A stretch of 64,000 nt of DNA from Shewanella electrica (GTDB taxonomy: Bacteria > Pseudomonadota > Gammaproteobacteria > Enterobacterales > Shewanellaceae), in contig NZ_JAKOGG010000002.1 of NCBI RefSeq assembly GCF_022321485.1, positions 372,001 to 436,000 on the forward strand, given 5' to 3'. This document shows positions 16,979 to 23,896 of this stretch, in pieces. The position numbers and the translations under genes are program-made. The notes beneath the pieces were generated by a model that saw only the letters and a program-made list of their open reading frames with translations, was not told the origin of the DNA and did no database searches. Every line of letters starts with the position of its first letter. Position 1 is the stretch's first letter.

Positions 16979-17641
16979 ATGGCCGCGCAAAAACTCGGAC
17001 GCCCGCAGGGAGAATCGCAAGTTCGGGCTGCATTGATTGATGCCGCCCGCAGCACCTTTTTACACAATAGCTATGAACGGGTATCGATTCGTGAATTAGC
17101 GCGTCGTGCCAATGTCGATGCCGCGATGATCCGCTACTATTTCGGCTCCAAAGCGGGGCTGTTCGATACCATGGTGCGCGAAACGTTAGCGCCTGTAATG
17201 AACATGCTCAGGCAGACGCTTACTCGTGAAAGTCAGCCACCACAGCAATTGATGCAAGCTTATTATCAAATGATGCAAGCGCACCCCGCGTTACCGCGTT
17301 TTATCTACCAAGTGCTTAATAATCCCGGCGGTAATGAAGCTTACGCCGTGCTTAGCGAGGTATTTATGGAGATTTTGGCCGATGCCACTGCATGGGTGCA
17401 GCAGTTGGCCGAACTAGAGCAGTTAAAGACTGGGCTTGATCCGAAAATGGTGCGGCTCAGTTTTATGAGTTTGATGGTATTCCCGCTGATCGCGCCGCGT
17501 TTGCTGCTGCAGCAGTTTGACTTAGAAGCGAATGGAAACGGCATGCAAACGCTGTTGCAGCACAATGTGAAAGTGATGCAGCACGGTTTATTTGTTGCGC
17601 CCTTAGCCGAGCTTCAGGAGCCGCATCATGCTGCAAAATAA
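16979..17641 (+). CDS. TetR-family repressor of the adjacent efflux operon
   Basis: 220-residue TetR-type regulator. The N-terminal helix-turn-helix reads 'VSIRELARRANVDAAMIRYYFGSK'; the rest is the ligand-binding domain, similar to the CecR (YbiH) group. It is the first gene of a four-gene operon and overlaps the HlyD gene by 14 bp, so it very likely represses its own operon and is released by an effluxed compound. GGAG about 8 nt upstream supports the ATG at 16979. In E. coli cecR likewise heads the ybhGFSR efflux operon. Confidence 0.88.
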   Translation: MAAQKLGRPQGESQVRAALIDAARSTFLHNSYERVSIRELARRANVDAAMIRYYFGSKAGLFDTMVRETLAPVMNMLRQTLTRESQPPQQLMQAYYQMMQAHPALPRFIYQVLNNPGGNEAYAVLSEVFMEILADATAWVQQLAELEQLKTGLDPKMVRLSFMSLMVFPLIAPRLLLQQFDLEANGNGMQTLLQHNVKVMQHGLFVAPLAELQEPHHAAK

Positions 17642-18572
17642 ATGGGCGTGGTTACTACTCTTGGTCACTGGCTTGTTGGGATGTGACCAACCCAACTCGG
17701 TGGCGATGGGCACGGTTGAGCGCGACCGTATGTTACTCAGCGCGCCGGTGAATGCCCAGATTACTGAGCTAACGGTGAGTGAAGGCCAGCAAGTTGCCGC
17801 AGGCACAATTCTGCTGCGGCTCGATGATCGTATCGCCAGCGCGTTAGTGGCCCAACGAAAAGCCGAGTTGGATCTAGCGCAAGCACAACTAGCGTTGCTG
17901 CAAAAGGGCGCGCGCGATGAAGCCATCGCCGCCGCTGATGCCGCCTATCAGGCAGCCACCGCCAGCGCGGTAGAGGCGCAGCGCAGCTATCAACGCAGCC
18001 GCCAATTGTTTAGCGAACAGATGATCGGCCAAGCAGAATTGGACACTGCCTTAGCCAATCGTGAACAAACCGCCGCCAGCAAACTACAGCTTTACCAGCA
18101 GTGGCAACAACTGCGCAATGGCAATCGCCCAGAAGAGATTGAACAAGCACAACAACAAGCCAATGCTGCCAGCGCCGCATTGCGCTCCGCCGAAAAATCG
18201 TTAGACGATCTCACCATTCGCGCTCCTAAAGCGGGCGTGGTAGATATTTTGCCGTGGAAGCAGGGCGATCGCGTCCCCGCTGGCGTACAGTTAGTCAGCT
18301 TGTTAGCCGCCGTGCCGTGTTATGCGCGGGTGTACTTGCCCGCAGCGGCGCTCACTCAGTTACATCAAGGCGATAGCGTGCAGGTCAATATTGATGGTTA
18401 TGAGCAGGCGGTAATCGGTACGGTGCGGCATATTCGTAGCCAACCAGCGTTCACGCCGTTTTATGCGTTAAATGAGCGCGATCGCGCCCGCTTGATGTAT
18501 CTCACCGATATTGATCTGCCAAGTGACCTAAATCTTCCCGCTGGCGTTGCCGTTGAGGTGCACTTGCCATGA
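17628..18572 (+). CDS. HlyD/YbhG-like periplasmic adaptor lipoprotein
   Basis: Membrane-fusion protein that joins an inner-membrane ABC exporter to the cell envelope. The N-terminal 'LLVTGLLGC' is a lipobox with Cys19. A split lipoyl/biotinyl domain ('SAPVNAQITELTVSEGQQVAAGTILLRLD' and 'IRAPKAGVVDILPWKQGDRV') flanks a long Ala/Gln-rich helical hairpin, and a beta-barrel domain follows. The length of 314 residues fits YbhG. It overlaps the regulator gene upstream (14 bp) and the ATPase gene downstream (ATGA). Confidence 0.88.
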   Translation: MLQNKWAWLLLLVTGLLGCDQPNSVAMGTVERDRMLLSAPVNAQITELTVSEGQQVAAGTILLRLDDRIASALVAQRKAELDLAQAQLALLQKGARDEAIAAADAAYQAATASAVEAQRSYQRSRQLFSEQMIGQAELDTALANREQTAASKLQLYQQWQQLRNGNRPEEIEQAQQQANAASAALRSAEKSLDDLTIRAPKAGVVDILPWKQGDRVPAGVQLVSLLAAVPCYARVYLPAAALTQLHQGDSVQVNIDGYEQAVIGTVRHIRSQPAFTPFYALNERDRARLMYLTDIDLPSDLNLPAGVAVEVHLP

Positions 18573-19489
18573 GCAAGATAGCGCTACAGGCCGATAAGCT
18601 CACCAAGCGTTTTGGTAAGTTAACCGCGGTGAATGAACTATCGCTCAGCATTGAATGCGGCGCGATTTACGGTTTCCTTGGCCCCAACGGCTGTGGCAAA
18701 TCGACCGCTATCCGCTTGTTAACCGGCTTGTTGCTTGCCGACGCAGGCGAGGTGACGGTGCTTGGGCAACCTCTCGCTGGGCATGAGGAAGCGTTAAAAA
18801 GCCGTATCGGTTACATGACGCAAAAATTCTCACTCTATGAAAATCTCACCGTGCTGGAAAACCTGCGCTTTGTCGCCGCTATCTATAACGTTAAAGGCGC
18901 TGCCGCCACACAACGCATTGATGAATTGCTGCAACTGTACGGTCTTGCCGAACGCACGCAGCAATTGGCTGGCACCATGAGCGGCGGTCAACGGCAACGT
19001 TTGGCGTTGGCGTGTGCAACCATTCACCAACCTGAATTGCTGTTTCTTGATGAACCCACCTCAGCCGTTGACCCTGAAAACCGCCGTGATTTTTGGGAGC
19101 GATTATTCGATTTAAGCGCCGCTGGCACCACCATTTTGGTATCGACCCACTACATGGATGAAGCGGAACGGTGCCACGGTTTGGCGATTTTAGAACACGG
19201 CATCAAGCGAGCTGATGGTGCGCCACGCGCGTTAATGCAAGCAATGGCGGCCAATGTAGTCGAGATCTCGGGGGACAATTTACGCCAACTGAAACAGCAG
19301 CTAGCGGCAGTGCCTGAAGTCATTTCGGCCGCGCAAGTGGGCAATCATCTGCGGGTATTGGTCAGTAAAACCGTTGCTGATGCCATGGAGTTGCTCACCC
19401 CCATCTGCCGCGATTATGAGTTAGCGCTGGTCCGCCCGAGCCTAGAAGATGTGTTTGTTAGTTGTACCGGAGGCCGCCATGTGGGCTAG
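18569..19489 (+). CDS. ABC exporter ATPase (YbhF-like, single domain)
   Basis: ATP-binding subunit of an ABC-2 type exporter, 306 residues. Walker A is 'GPNGCGKST' (38-46), the signature is 'MSGGQ' (136-140) and Walker B is 'LLFLDEP' (156-162), followed by the usual DrrA/YhiH-type C-terminal extension. E. coli YbhF has two fused ATPase domains, whereas this protein has one, so the active complex probably uses a homodimer. Its ATG overlaps the stop of the adaptor gene, and its own end overlaps the permease start by 11 bp. Confidence 0.92.
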   Translation: MSKIALQADKLTKRFGKLTAVNELSLSIECGAIYGFLGPNGCGKSTAIRLLTGLLLADAGEVTVLGQPLAGHEEALKSRIGYMTQKFSLYENLTVLENLRFVAAIYNVKGAAATQRIDELLQLYGLAERTQQLAGTMSGGQRQRLALACATIHQPELLFLDEPTSAVDPENRRDFWERLFDLSAAGTTILVSTHYMDEAERCHGLAILEHGIKRADGAPRALMQAMAANVVEISGDNLRQLKQQLAAVPEVISAAQVGNHLRVLVSKTVADAMELLTPICRDYELALVRPSLEDVFVSCTGGRHVG

Positions 19490-20609
19490 GTTATGGGCGA
19501 TTATCATCAAAGAGTTGAAGCAGTTACGCCGTGACCGCATGACCTTCGGCATGATTGTGATGTTGCCGCTGATGCAGCTATTGCTGTTCGGTTATGCCAT
19601 TAATACCGACGTGCGCCATGTGCCTGCGGGCGTGGTCGATTTGAGTCAAACCAGCTACAGTCGCCAATTGCAGCAGATGGTGGTGGCGACGCAGGTAGTT
19701 GATTTTAAACAGCACTATTTTTCTACCCGCGACGCCGAGGCGGCGATTACGCGCGGAGAGGTGAAAGCGGTGCTGGTGATCCCGGCAGATTTTGCCAGCC
19801 GCTTGGTGAACCATCCGGCCTTTGCGAGCAGCGCCAGCTATTCGCAAGTTACCGAGCCAATCGCGCAGTGGTTAGTGGATGGCGCCGATACCATGGTCGC
19901 CGCAGCTATTCGGTCGTTACGCAATATGCCGCTGACAGAGTTAGCTGGGCAGGGTGTGAGTTTAACCGTCCCGAGTATGGCAGTGGTGCAATACTTCAAT
20001 CCAGAGCAGCGTTCGGTGGTCAATATCGTGCCGGGATTGCTGGCGATCATTCTCACCATGACGATGGTGATGTTTACCTCCGCCGCCATTGTGCGTGAGC
20101 GAGAGCAGGGCAATATGGAGTTTTTGATTGTCACGCCAGTTAAACCGCTGGAGTTGATGATTGGCAAAATTGTGCCGTATGTGTTGGTTGGCCTAGTGCA
20201 GGCGTCGATTATTCTATCCGTCGGCCATTGGTTGTTTGCGGTGCCTGTGCGGGGCGGTTTGGACTCGTTATTGGTCGCATCACTACTGTTTATTTTTGCC
20301 AGTCTCACCTTAGGGTTAGTGATTAGCACCCTGACCAAAAATCAGCTGCAAGCGATGCAGATGACCGTGTTTATCCTGATGCCATCGATCTTGCTGTCGG
20401 GGTTTATGTTCCCCTACGACGCCATGCCGGTACCAGCACAATGGATTGCCGAAGCGCTACCCGCCACCCATTTCATGCGCATGGTGCGCGGCATCGTACT
20501 GCGCGACGCCGATGTGTGGTCATTGAGTAAAGACGCCATCTGGCTGCTGTTATTCACCTGCGGTGGTGTAGTGCTAGCAGCCAAACGGTTTACCAAACGG
20601 CTGGAGTGA
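19479..20609 (+). CDS. ABC-2 type exporter permease (YbhS/YbhR-like)
   Basis: Inner-membrane subunit of the same exporter, 376 residues. It has an N-terminal membrane helix after 'KELKQLRRDRMTFGM', a large periplasmic domain (about residues 45-170), and five C-terminal helices with the family segment 'REREQGNMEFLIVTPVKPLELMIGK'. Only one permease gene is present where E. coli has ybhS and ybhR, so a homodimer is expected. ATG at 19479 has a GGAGG site and overlaps the ATPase gene. Related systems export drugs and cations. Confidence 0.9.
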   Translation: MWARLWAIIIKELKQLRRDRMTFGMIVMLPLMQLLLFGYAINTDVRHVPAGVVDLSQTSYSRQLQQMVVATQVVDFKQHYFSTRDAEAAITRGEVKAVLVIPADFASRLVNHPAFASSASYSQVTEPIAQWLVDGADTMVAAAIRSLRNMPLTELAGQGVSLTVPSMAVVQYFNPEQRSVVNIVPGLLAIILTMTMVMFTSAAIVREREQGNMEFLIVTPVKPLELMIGKIVPYVLVGLVQASIILSVGHWLFAVPVRGGLDSLLVASLLFIFASLTLGLVISTLTKNQLQAMQMTVFILMPSILLSGFMFPYDAMPVPAQWIAEALPATHFMRMVRGIVLRDADVWSLSKDAIWLLLFTCGGVVLAAKRFTKRLE

Positions 20610-20665
20610 GTTAGGTCGAGCAATAAAACCTGATACGGTAGGTCACTTGGTTTTGGGACAATTCT

Positions 20666-20683
20666 GAGTTAAAGCTTTAACTC
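20666..20683. repeat. 18-bp perfect palindrome
   Basis: GAGTTAAAG-CTTTAACTC is a perfect, loop-free palindrome in the gap between the ABC permease gene and the attC site. Its role is unknown. Confidence 0.5.
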
Positions 20684-20715
20684 TAACTCGTAATTTTCGG
20701 ATAAGAATTTCTATG

Positions 20716-20843
20716 GCTTAACGCCGCGTTAAGTGGTGAGCAACGCAGACCACTAAACCTAACCCATTGTGCTGTAAACACAAAAGCTGAATCAAACCAA
20801 AAATGCCAAGCGTTGTGAATCCGTCTTAAACGCCTTGTTATGT
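20716..20843 (-). mobile_element. Integron attC recombination site
   Basis: 128-bp attC-like site read on the minus strand. It starts with ACATAAC (R''-like, 20843-20837), continues AAGGCGTTTAAGACGG..CACAACGC, and ends with GCGTTGCTCACCACTTAACGCGGC and GTTAAGC (R', which fits GTTRRRY, at 20722-20716). The two ends are imperfectly complementary along more than 25 bp, as attC hairpins are. Its R'' end lies 5 nt after the stop of the gene at 20849-21535, the exact geometry of an integron cassette. No integrase gene is in the window. Confidence 0.85.
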
Positions 20844-20848
20844 ATTTT

Positions 20849-21535
20849 TTATCCAAGAGTAGCCAATAGAGTTAGGTATGCTATGTAAACAGCCGCAGCT
20901 GCAAGCCCAAGACTGAGAATACTGAGAAGGCTCTTTGACACTAAATCATATATGTAGCTGCTTGCACTTTTTCGTCTTATATGGCTTCGCAGTTCAAGGA
21001 ATGCGAGCTTCGCTTTATCCCATACTGATGACTTACGCCCAACACTAGTGACCTCACTGTAAAAGAGCATAGTTTTTAAAAATTTTATCACTCTCTTATC
21101 CGTTAAATCGAGTGGGTCATTTGTATTAAAGAGCAAAAGGTCTGGATTATTCCTAACTGTCATTTCACTTTTTGAACGATTAAGAAAGACGTTAATTGAG
21201 CCTGAAAGAGAGTGATTTATGTCCAACCTAACCCCGTATTCTTTGTGATACTCTATTTTTTTCTGGTTTTCCTCGATTATCCAAGTACCAGATCCAGTAA
21301 GTTGGTCTTTCTGTGTAACTTGGAGTGAATCAAAACCCATAAATCCACTTTCACCACAATCGCCGTTAGTTTTTTCTACAGAAATTTCATCAAGTGCAGG
21401 TGAATTGTCTTTTAATAATTGCTCGATAAACAAATGTAAATTGTCTCTGACAGGAGGCCAATTTACATTGGAGATCTGGCGTTTTAATCGACTTCTACGC
21501 TCTCTAATTTGATATTTTGATACCCAAGATTTCAA
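20849..21535 (-). CDS. Integron cassette protein, unknown, C-terminal TM
   Basis: 228-residue protein of unknown family. The N terminus is basic ('RERRSRLKRQ'), the middle is polar, and the C terminus has one long hydrophobic segment ('SLLSILSLGLAAAAVYIAYLTLLATLG'), so it may be tail-anchored in the inner membrane. Start TTG at 21535 has a strong GAGGAG site 5-6 nt upstream. The gene is clearly more AT-rich than its neighbours, and its stop sits 5 nt from the attC, which marks it as a captured cassette. No conserved catalytic motif is visible. Functions of such cassettes are often defence, toxin-antitoxin or stress adaptation, but nothing here shows which. Confidence 0.75.
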   Translation of the reverse strand: MKSWVSKYQIRERRSRLKRQISNVNWPPVRDNLHLFIEQLLKDNSPALDEISVEKTNGDCGESGFMGFDSLQVTQKDQLTGSGTWIIEENQKKIEYHKEYGVRLDINHSLSGSINVFLNRSKSEMTVRNNPDLLLFNTNDPLDLTDKRVIKFLKTMLFYSEVTSVGRKSSVWDKAKLAFLELRSHIRRKSASSYIYDLVSKSLLSILSLGLAAAAVYIAYLTLLATLG

Positions 21536-21980
21536 TGAAACTCCTCAAATACATAACATTTTATTAGTGCGCATGCACATTTAGCTTGTTGGACTAGTGA
21601 AAAAGCGCACAGTTAACTATCTGTATGTAATGAACTTATCAGCATTTTGGTAAATTCACCATCTAGAAAAACGTGCATGCGCGTTTCCAAAACCTATTAT
21701 CTAACCCATAGGTTTTATAATTGCATGATTTTAATAATATTTATTTATGTTAAAATGTAAAAACGCGCACGGAATTAGGATAAAAATCGCCATGATTTCA
21801 ATATGGCTGTATACCCCGTCCAGCTTTTAGGTATTTCAAAGAAGGACAACATTTGAGTGAAATGGATGAAAATTTTTAGGCGAGAAAGTCTGCGTTTGAC
21901 TGCGCCACAGACAATGAGTTAAGTCGTTTTGGGGCAAAAGTATATCGACTTAGTTTTTTGCCCCAGCTGCATCACAGTAG
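21536..21980. other. AT-rich non-coding stretch with several palindromes
   Basis: 445 bp without a convincing ORF. It contains GTGCGCATGCAC (21567-21578) and the nearly inverted GTGCATGCGCGT (21673-21684), a hairpin AAACCTAT/ATAGGTTT (21690-21715), two further GCGCAC motifs after A-runs, and a GGGGCAAAA stem-loop at 21931-21964. It probably holds the promoter of the cassette gene. No second attC was found here. Confidence 0.5.
21931..21964. terminator. Stem-loop downstream of alx
   Basis: GGGGCAAAA (21931-21939) pairs with TTTTTTGCCCC (21954-21964), 17 bp past the alx stop. The T's lie inside the stem, so termination would be weaker than at a canonical site. Confidence 0.5.
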
Positions 21981-22931
21981 TTAATGATTTTTGCGATTAA
22001 TCCATACACTAGCAACCAACGTTGTGACAAGGATCAGTGCAACGACACCAAGCGAAATCGCAACGGGTATATGAATAAAATCAACTAGGATCATCTTTAA
22101 CCCAATGAACAGTAAAATGACCGCTAAACCATATTTAAGTAATGAGAATTTATCTGCCATACCGACCAACAAGAAATACATAGCTCTCAACCCCAAAATC
22201 GCAAATAAATTGGACGTCAGCACTATGAACGGATCGGTCGTAACAGCAAAAATTGCGGGAATGCTATCAAGCGCAAAAATAACATCACTTAGTTCAACCA
22301 TCACCAAGGTTAAAAACAGTGGCGTGACATACCATAGTCCATGATGTTTTACTAAAAAGTGTTCATTCTCTAGTGTATTGGTAACACGCAGATGACGTTG
22401 TAACCATTTGATGAGGGGGTTGTCAGCCGCATTTTCTTGCTCCTCACCACCAAAAAACATCTTGGCTCCGGTAAAAATTAAAAATACGCCAAATAGATAG
22501 AGTAACCATTCAAATTGAGAGATTAACCAACTGCCGCCGAAAATCATCAGAGTACGTAATACAATGGCACCTAAAACACCATAAACTAACACACGTCGCT
22601 GCAATGCCGCTGGAACAGCAAAATAGTTAAACAACATTAGCCATACGAATAAGTTATCTACGGCCAACGCTTTTTCGATGAGATAGCCAGTTAAAAATGC
22701 GACTGACTGCGCCGCTGCAACCTCATCACCAGCTGTACTATTTAAATACCACCAAAGCCCCGCGTTGAAGGTTAATGATATTGATACCCATATAACTGAC
22801 CAGACGGCAGCCTGTTTAATGGACATGCCATATTCGCCTCGTCGACCTTGAATCATCAGATCAATCGCAAGCATTGTAACTACAATGAGAGCAAAAGCTC
22901 CCCAAAGCATCGGCGTGCCAACAGTGTTCAT
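21981..22931 (-). CDS. alx: TerC/Alx-family membrane protein, probable Mn2+ exporter
   Basis: 316-residue inner-membrane protein of the TerC family with about nine hydrophobic helices. Key acidic residues of the family are in '[12 protein letters not shown]' and '[20 protein letters not shown]', the paired motifs thought to carry metal. E. coli Alx is linked to manganese export and alkaline pH. Here the leader has a yybP-ykoY riboswitch, which senses Mn2+, plus an intrinsic terminator, which supports the same role. AAGGAG lies about 10 nt upstream of the ATG at 22931. Confidence 0.92.
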   Translation of the reverse strand: MNTVGTPMLWGAFALIVVTMLAIDLMIQGRRGEYGMSIKQAAVWSVIWVSISLTFNAGLWWYLNSTAGDEVAAAQSVAFLTGYLIEKALAVDNLFVWLMLFNYFAVPAALQRRVLVYGVLGAIVLRTLMIFGGSWLISQFEWLLYLFGVFLIFTGAKMFFGGEEQENAADNPLIKWLQRHLRVTNTLENEHFLVKHHGLWYVTPLFLTLVMVELSDVIFALDSIPAIFAVTTDPFIVLTSNLFAILGLRAMYFLLVGMADKFSLLKYGLAVILLFIGLKMILVDFIHIPVAISLGVVALILVTTLVASVWINRKNH

Positions 22932-22948
22932 AACATTACTACTCCTTT

Positions 22949-22985
22949 AAAAAACAAAATGGCCAACACAGAAAGTGTCAGCCAT
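22949..22985 (-). terminator. Intrinsic terminator in the alx leader (expression platform)
   Basis: Read on the minus strand, ATGGCTGACAC pairs with GTGTTGGCCAT over 11 positions, two of them G-U, followed by TTTTGTTTTTT. It lies between the riboswitch core and the alx ribosome-binding site, so it is a likely attenuator. Confidence 0.85.
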
Positions 22986-22989
22986 TGAT

Positions 22990-23122
22990 TTTTGAGCAGC
23001 AATAGACCTCGCCTTCCGGCAAGGTCTCACTTACAACCTAACTAAACAGGCTGCTCGGCGACCGGATGTGATGAACATCGTGATGACGATCTACCGACAA
23101 TGAAGTTACTCCCCTTTGCAAA
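22990..23122 (-). promoter_or_regulatory. yybP-ykoY manganese riboswitch
   Basis: Minus-strand leader of alx. It shows the hallmark elements: AAAGGGGAGTA near 23118-23108, a middle arm with TCGTCATCACGATG, CCGGTCGCCGAG, then the stable arm GAGACCTTGCC-GGAA-GGCGAGGTCT. This matches the E. coli alx leader class as I recall it. With the downstream terminator, Mn2+ binding would allow read-through into alx. Confidence 0.9.
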
Positions 23123-23340
23123 CGCAACTTTATTGTTTAGCGAAAAATTAGTCAATTGAGTGCGGGATTATTTTTAACGTGAATCGCGAGCGACTCAATA
23201 GACACTCTGTAGCATTACAAAAATTTGGTCATCAACCATGACTCGAGAGCTATCAGCGAACGACGCCGAAACAATGAATGGGGCATAAATGAGTTCGGCC
23301 AATGATTAACGGAAAGGCGGTCATTAGTTTAAATTTTAAC

Positions 23341-23472
23341 CTACATATTAAATAGACTTTCCGTGCTAGTCAGCTTAGCCAATGCAATGCTGGCAGCGAG
23401 GCTTGCCATTACCGCAGCGACGGCTAGCCCAAATTCGGTAAAATAGTTTCGTATAAATCCCTTCAAGTGCAT
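23341..23472 (-). CDS. 43-residue small membrane protein after a truncated attC
   Basis: Small ORF encoding a 43-residue product with a single hydrophobic helix ('FGLAVAAVMASLAASIALA') and a short polar tail. Its ATG lies 9 nt after the R' end of the truncated attC, with AAGGA 2 nt upstream of the start, a distance typical for the first gene of a next cassette though with tight spacing. No complete attC follows it, so if it was a cassette gene the far end is lost. Unknown family; it may be spurious. Confidence 0.4.
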   Translation of the reverse strand: MHLKGFIRNYFTEFGLAVAAVMASLAASIALAKLTSTESLFNM

Positions 23473-23481
23473 ATTCCTTGC

Positions 23482-23510
23482 GTTTAACGCTGCGTTAAGT
23501 GTGCAGCCGA
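23482..23510 (-). mobile_element. Truncated attC-like end
   Basis: On the minus strand CACTTAACGCAGC followed by GTTAAAC matches the last part (L'-R') of the attC at 20716-20843 (CACTTAACGCGGC, GTTAAGC). TTAACGC and GCGTTAA flank one base. The other half of the site is missing and the coding sequence of the upstream gene runs into it. Confidence 0.55.
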
Positions 23511-23711
23511 TGTTGAACTGACATCTTTTTTAAGCACCAGAATCACCAAATAAACTAGACCAAACAGCGGAACGATAGACAGCACCATACCGAGCAAAGC
23601 AGCCAAAATAGGGGTTTGTGTTTTACGGCGAGCTAGGTAGTAACAAACAGCACCCATGATTAAAGCGAATAAAGCAACAAACTGGCCGATAACTGTAGCA
23701 TTGATATTCAA
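23484..23711 (-). CDS. Small two-TM membrane protein, ends inside attC remnant
   Basis: 75-residue membrane protein with two hydrophobic helices (about residues 7-24 and 34-58) around 'ARRKTQTP'. The start is placed at TTG 23711, because AAGGAG is 7 nt upstream; a GTG two codons earlier is only 1 nt from that site. The last residues 'AAHLTQR' and the TAA stop are encoded by the attC-like sequence, so the original C terminus was probably replaced during cassette rearrangement. Function unknown; I recall similar small membrane proteins in Shewanella but cannot name a family. Confidence 0.6.
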   Translation of the reverse strand: MNINATVIGQFVALFALIMGAVCYYLARRKTQTPILAALLGMVLSIVPLFGLVYLVILVLKKDVSSTSAAHLTQR

Positions 23712-23841
23712 ATGCACTCTCCTTCTGGTTGGGCATCATAGTAGTACGCATGCGAGATGAGCTATTAAGTCAGTAAATGACCGCACATCTAACTCTTTGT
23801 ATAAATTGAATTTATCAGTTTCCTGTCAATCACTTTAACTG

Positions 23842-23869
23842 AAAAAGGCGCATCACCGAGGATGCGCCA
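23842..23869 (-). terminator. Terminator after oligopeptidase gene
   Basis: GGCGCATC (23847-23854) and GATGCGCC (23861-23868) form an 8-bp stem; on the minus strand it is followed by TTTTTC. It lies 28 bp past the oligopeptidase stop. Confidence 0.85.
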
Positions 23870-23896
23870 TTATGACTCAACAATAAGTAACGATGC

